Shown here piece after piece: positions 36,185 through 43,959 of a stretch of DNA of 64,000 nt. Within the stretch, counting starts at the first letter, position 1, and every line of letters begins with the position of its first letter. The notes below the pieces were generated by a model. The model was not told where the DNA came from, made no database searches, and saw only the letters and a list, made by a program, of their open reading frames with translations. A program made the translations under genes and the position numbers. This stretch comes from CAYPIE01 sp964410665 (lineage in GTDB: Bacteria > Planctomycetota > Planctomycetia > Gemmatales > Gemmataceae), in NCBI GenBank assembly GCA_964410665.1, contig CAYPIE010000003.1, positions 1-64,000 on the forward strand, read 5' to 3'.

Positions 36185-37429
36185 TCAGTCGACAAGACCC
36201 ACCAGGAGTGCACAGTTGTGTCCGCCAAAGCCAAAGCTGTTGGACATCGCCCGATGAATGCGGGCTTCACGGGCCTGATTGGGGACATAGTCCAGATCGC
36301 ATTCGGGGTCGACCGCGATCAGGTTGATGGTCGGATGAACGACAGCGTGCTTCAGTGACAAGATACTGGCAATCAGTTCGACGCCACCACTGGCCCCTAG
36401 AAGGTGGCCAAGCATACTCTTGGTGCTACTGACGGCAAGTCGAGCGGCATGGTCGCCAAAAATCTGTTTGATGGCCTTGGTCTCAGCGATATCACCGAGT
36501 TTGGTACTGGTTCCGTGGGCATTCACATACTGCACTTGGTCGGGTTGGAGCCGAGCATCTCGGAGTGCAAGCTGCATCGCAGCAGCAGCTCCGGTCCCTT
36601 CAGGGTGAGGAGCAGTGATGTGATAGGCATCGGCGGTTGCACCGGCGCCTAACAATTCGGCATAAAGCTGTGCCCCGCGATGGCGTGCATGCTCGAGCTC
36701 CTCGAGGACGAGAATCCCCGCGCCTTCACTGAGCACAAAGCCGTCGCGATCCAGGTCAAAGGGACGACTGGCAGCGGCGGGATCTTCATTGCGTTGTGAC
36801 AAGGCTTTCGCGGAGCAGAATCCACCAAGCCCCATGGCCGTGATTCCGGCTTCGGATCCTCCTGTCAGCATGATATCTGCTTGATCATACTGAATTGCCC
36901 GGAATGCGTCAGTGATGGCATTCGCCGCGGAAGCGCAGGCCGTGGAGATCGCGGTGTTGGGGCCCTGAAGACCGAATTGCATCGACACATTGCCCGCCGC
37001 AGAATTGGCGATCATCTTGGGAATCACAAACGGGCTGATTTTGCCGGGTCCACTCCGAAGGTAGTTTGAATGCTGTTCTTCGAATTCATTGATCCCACCA
37101 ATCCCGGATCCAATGATCACCCCACAGCGGAAGGGATCTTCTTGATCGAAGCGAAGGCTGCTGTCCTGGACCGCTTCGGCCGCAGCGACCATGGCGAACT
37201 GGGCGAAGCGATCCAGACGTCGGCTTAAGCGCGGCTCAATGACCGCTTCGGGCTGCAAGTCTTTGACTTCCCCGCCAAAGCGCACTTTGAAGGCGGAGGG
37301 ATCAAACAGGGTCAACCCAGCAATCCCACTACGCCCGTCGAGCAGCCCTTTCCAGGTTTCCGCCACCGAATTGCCCAGAGGGTTCACGGTGCCCATCCCG
37401 GTGATCACAACGCGCCGCCGCAATGTCAT
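36185..37429 (-). CDS. fabF: 3-oxoacyl-ACP synthase II
   Basis: A 414-residue condensing enzyme with the catalytic triad: Cys165 in [11 protein letters not shown], His305 in [12 protein letters not shown] and His342 in [13 protein letters not shown]. The C-terminal [13 protein letters not shown] is typical. FabF elongates acyl-ACP with malonyl-ACP in the fatty-acid cycle. Its ATG overlaps the acpP stop by 4 nt, so the two are coupled. Confidence 0.96.
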   Translation of the reverse strand: MTLRRRVVITGMGTVNPLGNSVAETWKGLLDGRSGIAGLTLFDPSAFKVRFGGEVKDLQPEAVIEPRLSRRLDRFAQFAMVAAAEAVQDSSLRFDQEDPFRCGVIIGSGIGGINEFEEQHSNYLRSGPGKISPFVIPKMIANSAAGNVSMQFGLQGPNTAISTACASAANAITDAFRAIQYDQADIMLTGGSEAGITAMGLGGFCSAKALSQRNEDPAAASRPFDLDRDGFVLSEGAGILVLEELEHARHRGAQLYAELLGAGATADAYHITAPHPEGTGAAAAMQLALRDARLQPDQVQYVNAHGTSTKLGDIAETKAIKQIFGDHAARLAVSSTKSMLGHLLGASGGVELIASILSLKHAVVHPTINLIAVDPECDLDYVPNQAREARIHRAMSNSFGFGGHNCALLVGLVD

Positions 37430-37686
37430 GGCTTGCCCAGCTGCCTTTCAATATAATCAACTGCCTCGCCTACGGTTTTGATCCGTTCGGCTTCTTCATC
37501 GGGAATCTGGATTTCGAACTCGGTCTCCAGTTCCATCATGAGTTCGACTAGATCCAACGAGTCTGCGCCGAGATCGTCGGTAAAGTTCGTCTCGCGTTTT
37601 ACCTGATCCTTGCTGACGGCCAGGTGCTCGCATACGGTTTCGATGACCCGTTCCTCAACGGACACGCTACGATCCTCCACGGACAC
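37426..37686 (-). CDS. acpP: Acyl carrier protein
   Basis: An 86-residue acidic protein with the phosphopantetheine site in [15 protein letters not shown] (Ser43) and the usual helix [19 protein letters not shown]. It carries growing acyl chains. The start is a GTG at 37686 with GGAGG 8 nt upstream. The N-terminus is a little longer than E. coli AcpP and has a short internal repeat (SVEDR, SVEER). The 254-bp gap to fabD upstream is where fabG normally stands. Confidence 0.95.
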   Translation of the reverse strand: MSVEDRSVSVEERVIETVCEHLAVSKDQVKRETNFTDDLGADSLDLVELMMELETEFEIQIPDEEAERIKTVGEAVDYIERQLGKP

Positions 37687-37940
37687 GCTTCTGTCCTCCT
37701 ATTTGAGTTGCTATCACTGTCAGGATTGCTGGCTCAGCACCACGCATTTACCCGGTCAGTCCATGAGCATGCATCCGTGGCCCCGCCATCCATTGCATCA
37801 GGAATCTGCCCGAGAAATAGTCAGGCATCATTCTGTGTCGATTTTCGGAACGAACCGCGTCGATCCTCGCTGCGCTACCTTCCATCAAAGCCGAATGTAC
37901 GCACGGCGAAGGCAAATGGAAAGAGCACTTCGCAATTCCC

Positions 37941-38846
37941 TCATGCTGAACTAGCCAGGCACACGCAGCGGCGGTCGATCCGCTTGAGCAGCCCCGCCAG
38001 CACGCGCCCGGGGCCAATTTCCCGAAACTGATCGACCCCGGAAGCCAACATGCCGCGCATCGTGTCTTCCCAGAGCACCGGTTGCAATACTTGCTGAACG
38101 AGCAACTGGCGGATCTCTTCAGGGTCCCGATGTGGCTTGGCATCGACGTTGGACCACACCGGCCACTGGGGGGCTTGCAAAGGGACCGCGGCTAAAGCCT
38201 TGGCGAGATGCTCATCGGCGGGTCGCATCAGGGGAGTATGAAACGCTCCTGCCACCGACAACCGTACGGTTCGTGCCCCTTGGGCCTCCGCCAAACCAAC
38301 AAGCTCCGAGCATGCGTCCACTGTCCCAGAAACCACCAGATTCCCGGGACACAGGCGATTCGCGACACTCAGCCAACCGGACGTGCGGGCTTGCTGACAT
38401 AATTGCTCAAGCGTTTCCAGGTCAAGTCCAAGAACACTGAGCATTGCCCCGCGATTCGCCTCGGCCGCCGCTTGCATGGCCTGACCCCGCTGGTGCACTA
38501 ACCACAACCCATCCGCAAACGTGAGTGCACCAGCAAAAACCAGCGATGTGTATTCCCCCAAACTCAAGCCAGCAGTGGCAACACAGGGTTCCTCAACGCG
38601 GGGATCCTCATCACGCAAACTTTCCAATGCGGCCAGACTGGCAACGAAAATCGCCGGTTGACTGACATCCGTCGCATCTAATCGCTCGCGCGGACCATGA
38701 AGGCAGATGTCGAGTAGATCGTAACCAAGAATTTGCTTTGCTTGATCGAACAGTTGTTGTGCTCGAAGCGAAGCTTGTACGACCGCCGATGCCATGCCGA
38801 TCGACTGAGAACCCTGACCGGGGAATAAAAACGCCGTTCTTGGCAC
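37941..38846 (-). CDS. fabD: Malonyl-CoA:ACP transacylase
   Basis: A 301-residue enzyme with the nucleophile Ser95 in AGLSLGEYTS, the oxyanion FLFPGQGSQ near the N-terminus and the catalytic His in VAGAFHTPLM. It moves malonyl from CoA to ACP. The start is the GTG at 38846, which has GGAGG 6 nt before it and begins just ahead of the FLFPGQGSQ strand; the frame continues to 38873. It is 46 nt downstream of plsX. Confidence 0.95.
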   Translation of the reverse strand: MPRTAFLFPGQGSQSIGMASAVVQASLRAQQLFDQAKQILGYDLLDICLHGPRERLDATDVSQPAIFVASLAALESLRDEDPRVEEPCVATAGLSLGEYTSLVFAGALTFADGLWLVHQRGQAMQAAAEANRGAMLSVLGLDLETLEQLCQQARTSGWLSVANRLCPGNLVVSGTVDACSELVGLAEAQGARTVRLSVAGAFHTPLMRPADEHLAKALAAVPLQAPQWPVWSNVDAKPHRDPEEIRQLLVQQVLQPVLWEDTMRGMLASGVDQFREIGPGRVLAGLLKRIDRRCVCLASSA

Positions 38847-38892
38847 CTTCGGCCTCCATCCGCACACAAACACGGCGGCATCGCCCCACCGA

Positions 38893-39930
38893 TTAACTAT
38901 CTTCGGCCAAACCTGGGAGGGCAGCCAAATCGGTCACAATCCGGTCATTCAGTCGTTGGCGAGCATAGCTGGCGGCGACCTTGAGAGCATTGCGGATGGC
39001 CCGATCCCCGGAACTGCCGTGGCAGACAATGCAAATACCATCAATCCCGAGTAGAGGAGCGCCACCAAAGACACTGTAATCGTAGCGATCTACCAGAGCA
39101 TGAATGGCTTTCTTGGCCAAATCCTTCTCAGACCCTAGCGTCGTCAGCATTTCGTGCGTCACCATCTTCATGACAAATTCAAACACACCTTCGCACAGCT
39201 TGAGCACCACGTTGCCGACAAAACCATCGGTGATGATCACATTGGCGAAACCGTGATGCACATCGCGGCCTTCGATGTTTCCGACGAAGCTTCCCTTTAA
39301 TGGGCTGCTTAGAAACAACTCGTGCGTCTTGCGGGCCAGGTCATGCCCTTTTCCAGCTTCCGCACCAACGTTCAACAACCCGATCCGAGGGGACTCGCAT
39401 TTGAGGATGTGCTGTGCAAATAAGCTCCCCATCACTCCATATTGCAGTAGATGGGATGGTTTGGGGGAAATGTTTGCCCCAACATCCAATAACAACGAGG
39501 GTCCTCGAGCCGTTGGCATAATCGTGGCGATGCCCGGCCGGCGAACATTCGGCAAAAAACGTTTCAAAATCATCCCTGCCGCCGCCACCATGGCGCCGGT
39601 GTTGCCGGCACTGACCACGGCCTCCACTTGTCGCTCGGCGAGGAGCAGCCAGCAACGGCTGATCGAACTATCTGTCTTCTTGCGGAGCCCTTCGACCGGG
39701 GATTCATCCATGCCGATGATCTGGGCGGCATGGTTTATCTCAATGCGGTCCAGTACGAGCTTACGGGAGGGAATGTCGAGACTGGTGCTCTCCAGACTGG
39801 CTTGGAGCCGGGCTTGGTCACCGACCAAAACTACCGTCAGCTCAGGATCGGCCAAGACCGCCTGCACAGCACCGGCCACGATGGGTTCCGGGGCATGATC
39901 GCCCCCCATCGCGTCCAGAGCGATCCGCAT
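38893..39930 (-). CDS. plsX: Phosphate acyltransferase PlsX
   Basis: A 345-residue protein beginning IALDAMGGDHAPEPIVAGAV, with SAGNTGAMVAAA, RPGIATIMPT and DGFVGNVVLKLCEG, all PlsX hallmarks. It makes acyl-phosphate from acyl-ACP for PlsY, starting phospholipid synthesis. It starts 3 nt after rpmF, with GAGGAG inside the rpmF end as its ribosome-binding site, so the pair is coupled. Confidence 0.95.
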   Translation of the reverse strand: MRIALDAMGGDHAPEPIVAGAVQAVLADPELTVVLVGDQARLQASLESTSLDIPSRKLVLDRIEINHAAQIIGMDESPVEGLRKKTDSSISRCWLLLAERQVEAVVSAGNTGAMVAAAGMILKRFLPNVRRPGIATIMPTARGPSLLLDVGANISPKPSHLLQYGVMGSLFAQHILKCESPRIGLLNVGAEAGKGHDLARKTHELFLSSPLKGSFVGNIEGRDVHHGFANVIITDGFVGNVVLKLCEGVFEFVMKMVTHEMLTTLGSEKDLAKKAIHALVDRYDYSVFGGAPLLGIDGICIVCHGSSGDRAIRNALKVAASYARQRLNDRIVTDLAALPGLAEDS

Positions 39931-39933
39931 GGA

Positions 39934-40122
39934 TTAATTCTCCTCTGGGTTTTTCTCGACCACTTCGCGGCCCTGATAGTAACCACAATTGGGGCAGACG
40001 CGATGGGGCAGGACCGGCTCATTGCACTCAGGGCAATACTGATAGCCGATCGGTTTGCGGTGATGGTGGCTTCGCCGCTTCCCTTGTTTGGCAGGAGAAG
40101 TTCGCCTTTTTGGTACGGCCAT
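39934..40122 (-). CDS. rpmF: Ribosomal protein bL32
   Basis: A 62-residue protein with the bL32 N-terminus MAVPKRRTSPAKQGKRRSHH and two zinc-ribbon knuckles, CPEC and CPNC. The ATG at 40122 fits the family. It heads the rpmF-plsX-fabD-acpP-fabF run, as in many bacteria, which links ribosome and membrane synthesis. Confidence 0.95.
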   Translation of the reverse strand: MAVPKRRTSPAKQGKRRSHHHRKPIGYQYCPECNEPVLPHRVCPNCGYYQGREVVEKNPEEN

Positions 40123-40344
40123 GACAATGACTTTATATTCTGAGACAAATTCGGCAAATATCAACTAAGACGGTTATGCTAGGCCCCCCTCCTACCTCTG
40201 TCAAGGGGACGCCATCTCCGCTTCAAATCGCTCACCCGAGGCCGAGCGCAGGCCATTCTAGACAGCCCAACCGATGTTTGGGTATAACCAGCGTTCGGAA
40301 GGAACCATATCAATGTCGCTCTTGGGTTTCTGGAGGATGACTCG

Positions 40345-41082
40345 ATGCGTATCCCACTTCTTCTGTGCTTGATGCTCGGCCCGGCCGTAACCGCGCTGTC
40401 GGCCCAAGACGCGCCGCAACAAATCCTCGAACGCGCAATCCAAGCACACGCTGGGAGTACCCAGCGACTCAGGTCGCTCGCTGCCATCGAGCAAACCCAG
40501 CGCGGCACACTCAACTCCGCCCGTGGGCCAATGCCATTGGTCATGGTCATCCGCCAAGACCAGATCGAACGGTTTCGCGTTGACAGCACCCTAAGTTCCG
40601 GTCGGATGAAGACCGAGCTGACCCTCACGTTGAATGGCGACAAAGCTTGGCAGATGACCAACCAACAGTCCCGCGAGCTGAACGCCGCCCAAACCGCTGG
40701 ATTACGGGTCGAGGCCAAAGCTCGTGCAGTTACGACCTTATTACCACTGCTTGAAAAAGGGTGGCAGATGACGTCCCTACCACCACGGAAGATTGGCAAT
40801 ACCTCCGTGGTCGGCTTCCGAGCGACCCATGCGAACTATCCCGAATTGGATCTCTACTTCGATGCCAAGCGCCATTACCTCGTTCAGCTACTCTTCGAAG
40901 GAGAAGAAGCGGGTCTCAAGTTGAAAAAAGAATGGACCTTCCGCGAATTCAAATCGTTCCAGGGAATCCAATTGCCTACCCGGCAACAAGTTCGTTATGA
41001 CGGCAGACCAATCGCCAACATGGAGATTGTCCGCTACGATTTCTCCACCCGGCTCGATCCGAAAATCTTCCAACAACCTTGA
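40345..41082 (+). CDS. Secreted LolA-like/outer-membrane lipoprotein-sorting-like protein
   Basis: A 245-residue exported protein with signal peptide MRIPLLLCLMLGPAVTALSA. The rest is mainly beta strands that fit the LolA/LppX-like fold (for example MVIRQDQIERFRVDS, ELDLYFDAKRHYLVQL, FQGIQLPTRQQVRYDGR). Such proteins are common in planctomycetes and are thought to bind lipids or lipoproteins; the fold call is by eye and no exact family is claimed. GGAGG stands 8 nt before the ATG. The plus-strand envelope genes begin here. Confidence 0.7.
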   Translation: MRIPLLLCLMLGPAVTALSAQDAPQQILERAIQAHAGSTQRLRSLAAIEQTQRGTLNSARGPMPLVMVIRQDQIERFRVDSTLSSGRMKTELTLTLNGDKAWQMTNQQSRELNAAQTAGLRVEAKARAVTTLLPLLEKGWQMTSLPPRKIGNTSVVGFRATHANYPELDLYFDAKRHYLVQLLFEGEEAGLKLKKEWTFREFKSFQGIQLPTRQQVRYDGRPIANMEIVRYDFSTRLDPKIFQQP

Positions 41083-41251
41083 CCCCTTGCAACCAGCATT
41101 GCCCATTCATTCAGAACGATCGTCAAAATCGCGATTCCCAGAAATCTCGACGTGATCGCTCAAGTTCCCTGCCGCCACAGCCGATCTCTCTGCAAGACAC
41201 CGATTCCGGTGCATCCGGAACGCGGGGAACTTCCAGGAAGGGGAGTGTGGC

Positions 41252-42442
41252 ATGGCGATCCATCTGGACCATCAGGCGAAACTCTCAACGTGGGTCCATG
41301 TCTGGACGTGTTTGCTGACCACACTATGGGTATTGGGGCACCCTGGCTGGATAACGGCTCAATCCAACCCATCGAGCACTGCAGTGATCGAAACCTGGGG
41401 CGGTGTCAAGCGAACTCAGCCGAAGTTCCCGACCATCCGAACTTCAAACCCTATGAAGCAGCAGGGACGGATTACCGAGCTGACCCCAACCGCGGCACAC
41501 ACCCCTTCCATGCGTCCTACGCAACCGATCCCGCCGTTGCCTTGGATGGCTCCGAAGCAGTCGCTCCTGGACCGCTCCGAAGCCTCGCCCAAACGCCCGG
41601 TCGCAACCATCTCTGCGCGTCCGCCCTTCCCAGAGAGTCTCTCTGCTTCTCCACCCTCGATCCCACTTGGGCTGTCTACCACCGAGATGAAGAACAGCTC
41701 CGCGAATCCTGGGTTGGCAGCAAAGCCGATCGTGGCTTCTGAAGTCTCCAAGACGACAAATCGTCTTGGACCGATTCAAGCAAGTCGCGTAGCGCCATCC
41801 CCGCTTCAACCGCAAGCTGGCGCGACCGAAACTCATACCGATGCACAAGTTTCCAAGACCAAGACAGCAGCGTCGGTGCAATCCGGCCGGGAAGACGCGA
41901 AGCGGATCGATCTCCACTTTTCAACCGACCAGATTTGGCAACTCATTGGCCTGTTAGTCACTATCCCGACGGTGGTGGTCGTTGCCCTGGTCCTTTTGCT
42001 GCGTTGGTTTGGCGCCTTGGGTGCTTCGGTCATCCGGGTCGAAGTTCAGGGCGATGGCGGGATGCCAAAAATCCCGTCAGTTCCGCCGTTCCCCAAGCTC
42101 ATCGATTCTAGCGAGCCGATTCCATTCGAACCGGCGATTGACACTGCGCCCAGTGCTTTGGTCGGCTTGGAGCCCGATGTGGACTATCAAGCCCCAAGTT
42201 TTGAATTGGGTCCGACCTTGGAAGAAGAACGTGCGCTGCAAGAACAAAATGAACAACAACAAGCGGAGGCGATTCTCCGCAATATCTTTGAGCAGAATTC
42301 CCAAATATTGAGCGAACTCCAGGGAACCATTGTCTTTGGCCGTGAGGAACTGGCCGAGGCCGAAGAAGTTCAGGACTGGATAACCCAGATATCGGAGCCG
42401 ATCGAACTGACTCCGAAGCATGAGAACAATAAGTACGCGTAG
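41252..42442 (+). CDS. Bitopic membrane protein next to the actin-like gene
   Basis: A 396-residue protein. A hydrophobic N-terminus (16-37, likely a signal peptide or anchor) is followed by a Pro/Ser/Thr-rich region up to ~225 and one strong membrane helix at 230-254 (IGLLVTIPTVVVVALVLLLR). The C-terminal ~140 residues are acidic with a coiled-coil-like Glu/Gln stretch (EEERALQEQNEQQQAEAIL). GGGGAG stands before the ATG. It ends 47 nt before the MamK-like gene. I recognise no family; it may anchor the filament protein to the membrane (inference). Confidence 0.7.
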   Translation: MAIHLDHQAKLSTWVHVWTCLLTTLWVLGHPGWITAQSNPSSTAVIETWGGVKRTQPKFPTIRTSNPMKQQGRITELTPTAAHTPSMRPTQPIPPLPWMAPKQSLLDRSEASPKRPVATISARPPFPESLSASPPSIPLGLSTTEMKNSSANPGLAAKPIVASEVSKTTNRLGPIQASRVAPSPLQPQAGATETHTDAQVSKTKTAASVQSGREDAKRIDLHFSTDQIWQLIGLLVTIPTVVVVALVLLLRWFGALGASVIRVEVQGDGGMPKIPSVPPFPKLIDSSEPIPFEPAIDTAPSALVGLEPDVDYQAPSFELGPTLEEERALQEQNEQQQAEAILRNIFEQNSQILSELQGTIVFGREELAEAEEVQDWITQISEPIELTPKHENNKYA

Positions 42443-42489
42443 TTTCTCGGATCCACAGGCTTTCGATCAGATGAGGGAAGGGACACACA

Positions 42490-43563
42490 ATGGAAAAAGG
42501 CGTGGTCTATATCGGAATGGATCTGGGGACGTTTAAAACTTCGGTCGCTTCCTCGTTGGGAGTGCGCGATGTGATTCCGACGGCCGTCGGTTGGCCGCGC
42601 GATCACATGGCCCGGACCTTGTTAGGGCGGGACGTCGTCTTCGGCAAAGATCTATTCGAACACCGATTAGCCCTCAATGTGGTGCGTCCATTTGAGAAAG
42701 GCATTCTCAAATATACCCATCAGGAAGAAGCCGGGCTTGCTGAGGAACAACTCCAGAAACACAAGGACGCGGCCCAACTGATCGTCCGCCATGCGGTGGC
42801 ACTGACCCGACCGCCACGCGGGGTGCCCATTTATGGGGTGATCGGAGCGCCATCGCGGGCAAGCATTCAGAACAAGAAAGTCTTGCTCGAGGCAGCACAA
42901 TCCACCTTTGATGGCGTGATGATCGTCTCCGAGCCGTTTACAGTGGCGTATGGGATGAACCGGCTCATCGATACCCTCGTCGTGGATATCGGCGCGGGAA
43001 CCACCGATCTTTGTCCTCTCTACGGCACCTTTCCCACCGAGTCCGAACAGGTGACTCTTCCGATCGGCGGCGACGTCGTTGATCAAGAGTTTTATCGACT
43101 TTTATTGGAGATGTACCCCGAGGTACAGGTCTCCACGAATATGTTACGCGAAATCAAGGAAAAGTATGCATTTGTGCATGACGTCAACGAGAAAGCCGAG
43201 GTCGAGCTACCCATCAACGGCAAGCCCCATCGCTGCGATGTCACCGAGCCGTTGAAAGTGGCCTGTCGGATGTTGGTCACTCCGATTATCGAGGCGTTAG
43301 CCGAGATGATTCGGGGCTTCGACCCAGAGTTTCAGCAGCGCATGCTCGGCAATATTCTGCTTGGCGGGGGTGGGAGCCAGCTCAAAGGCCTGGATCGGGT
43401 GTTAGAGGAAGAACTCCGCCCCTATGGCAACGTCAAAGTCAAGCGAGTCTATGATCCAGTGTTTGCAGGAGCCGTGGGGGCCCTCAAACTCGCGATGGCC
43501 ATGCCACTGGATTACTTTGAACAGCTCCGACAAAGTCAGGTCGGAGTCGCCGATGCGGCCTAA
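42490..43563 (+). CDS. MamK/MreB-type actin-like ATPase
   Basis: A 357-residue actin-fold protein. Phosphate loop 1 is GMDLGTFKTSV (9-19), phosphate loop 2 DIGAGTTD (166-173), the catalytic-Glu block is SEPFTVAYG (147-155), and the adenosine loop is LGGGGSQLKG near 308-317. These and the overall length match the MamK branch of bacterial actins more than MreB. MamK builds filaments that position magnetosomes; homologues occur in many bacteria without magnetosomes. GAAGGGAC precedes the ATG. There are no mam genes in the window. Confidence 0.88.
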   Translation: MEKGVVYIGMDLGTFKTSVASSLGVRDVIPTAVGWPRDHMARTLLGRDVVFGKDLFEHRLALNVVRPFEKGILKYTHQEEAGLAEEQLQKHKDAAQLIVRHAVALTRPPRGVPIYGVIGAPSRASIQNKKVLLEAAQSTFDGVMIVSEPFTVAYGMNRLIDTLVVDIGAGTTDLCPLYGTFPTESEQVTLPIGGDVVDQEFYRLLLEMYPEVQVSTNMLREIKEKYAFVHDVNEKAEVELPINGKPHRCDVTEPLKVACRMLVTPIIEALAEMIRGFDPEFQQRMLGNILLGGGGSQLKGLDRVLEEELRPYGNVKVKRVYDPVFAGAVGALKLAMAMPLDYFEQLRQSQVGVADAA

Positions 43564-43572
43564 GCAGAGGCA

Positions 43573-43586
43573 CCCCGGCATCGGGG
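43573..43586 (+). terminator. Short GC hairpin after the actin-like gene
   Basis: CCCCG and CGGGG flank a GCAT loop, 10 nt past the stop codon. No U-run follows; a terminator role is tentative. Confidence 0.4.
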
Positions 43587-43610
43587 CGCCGATTGGGCCA
43601 GAAATTGCTC

Positions 43611-43639
43611 TTGACAAAATCAATCAACAAGCGTATTGA
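43611..43639 (+). promoter_or_regulatory. Sigma70-like promoter upstream of the secretin
   Basis: A perfect -35 TTGACA (43611-43616) and TATTGA (43634-43639) are separated by 17 bp. The -10 is only a half match. Confidence 0.42.
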
Positions 43640-43959
43640 ACCCGCGAATCCAAAAACACGCTTATGTGAAGCCTGGGATTGTCTGGTGGGGGCCGGACGA
43701 TTCCCTCGCCGGGTGGCGTCAAGCGAGTGCAGCCGACAAACAGGTTTGTCACCGGACTCACGGTGGTTTAGCCGAGTTGGCCACGATGCTGGGATCAAGG
43801 CCGCGAGGCGCTTGAAACCATTCAGGACGTTTTCTCTGCGGGGCACCCGTCAAGCCGGCATGGCCGCATTGGCCGAAAACGATGGTTCGGTCCGTGGGAA
43901 CAGATACTCCGGTCGCCGTGCCCCAGGGGCAGGCAAGGTCAGCTGCGAGAGAGGTTGGG

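Larger units (their letters stand above)
43564..43959. other. Region between actin-like and secretin genes, 396 bp
   Basis: No supported gene: short frames in several phases exist but none has both a ribosome-binding site and protein-like composition. It holds the GC hairpin at 43573-43586 and a TTGACA/TATTGA promoter-like pair at 43611-43639, so the secretin is probably transcribed separately, with a leader of about 310 nt. Confidence 0.5.
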
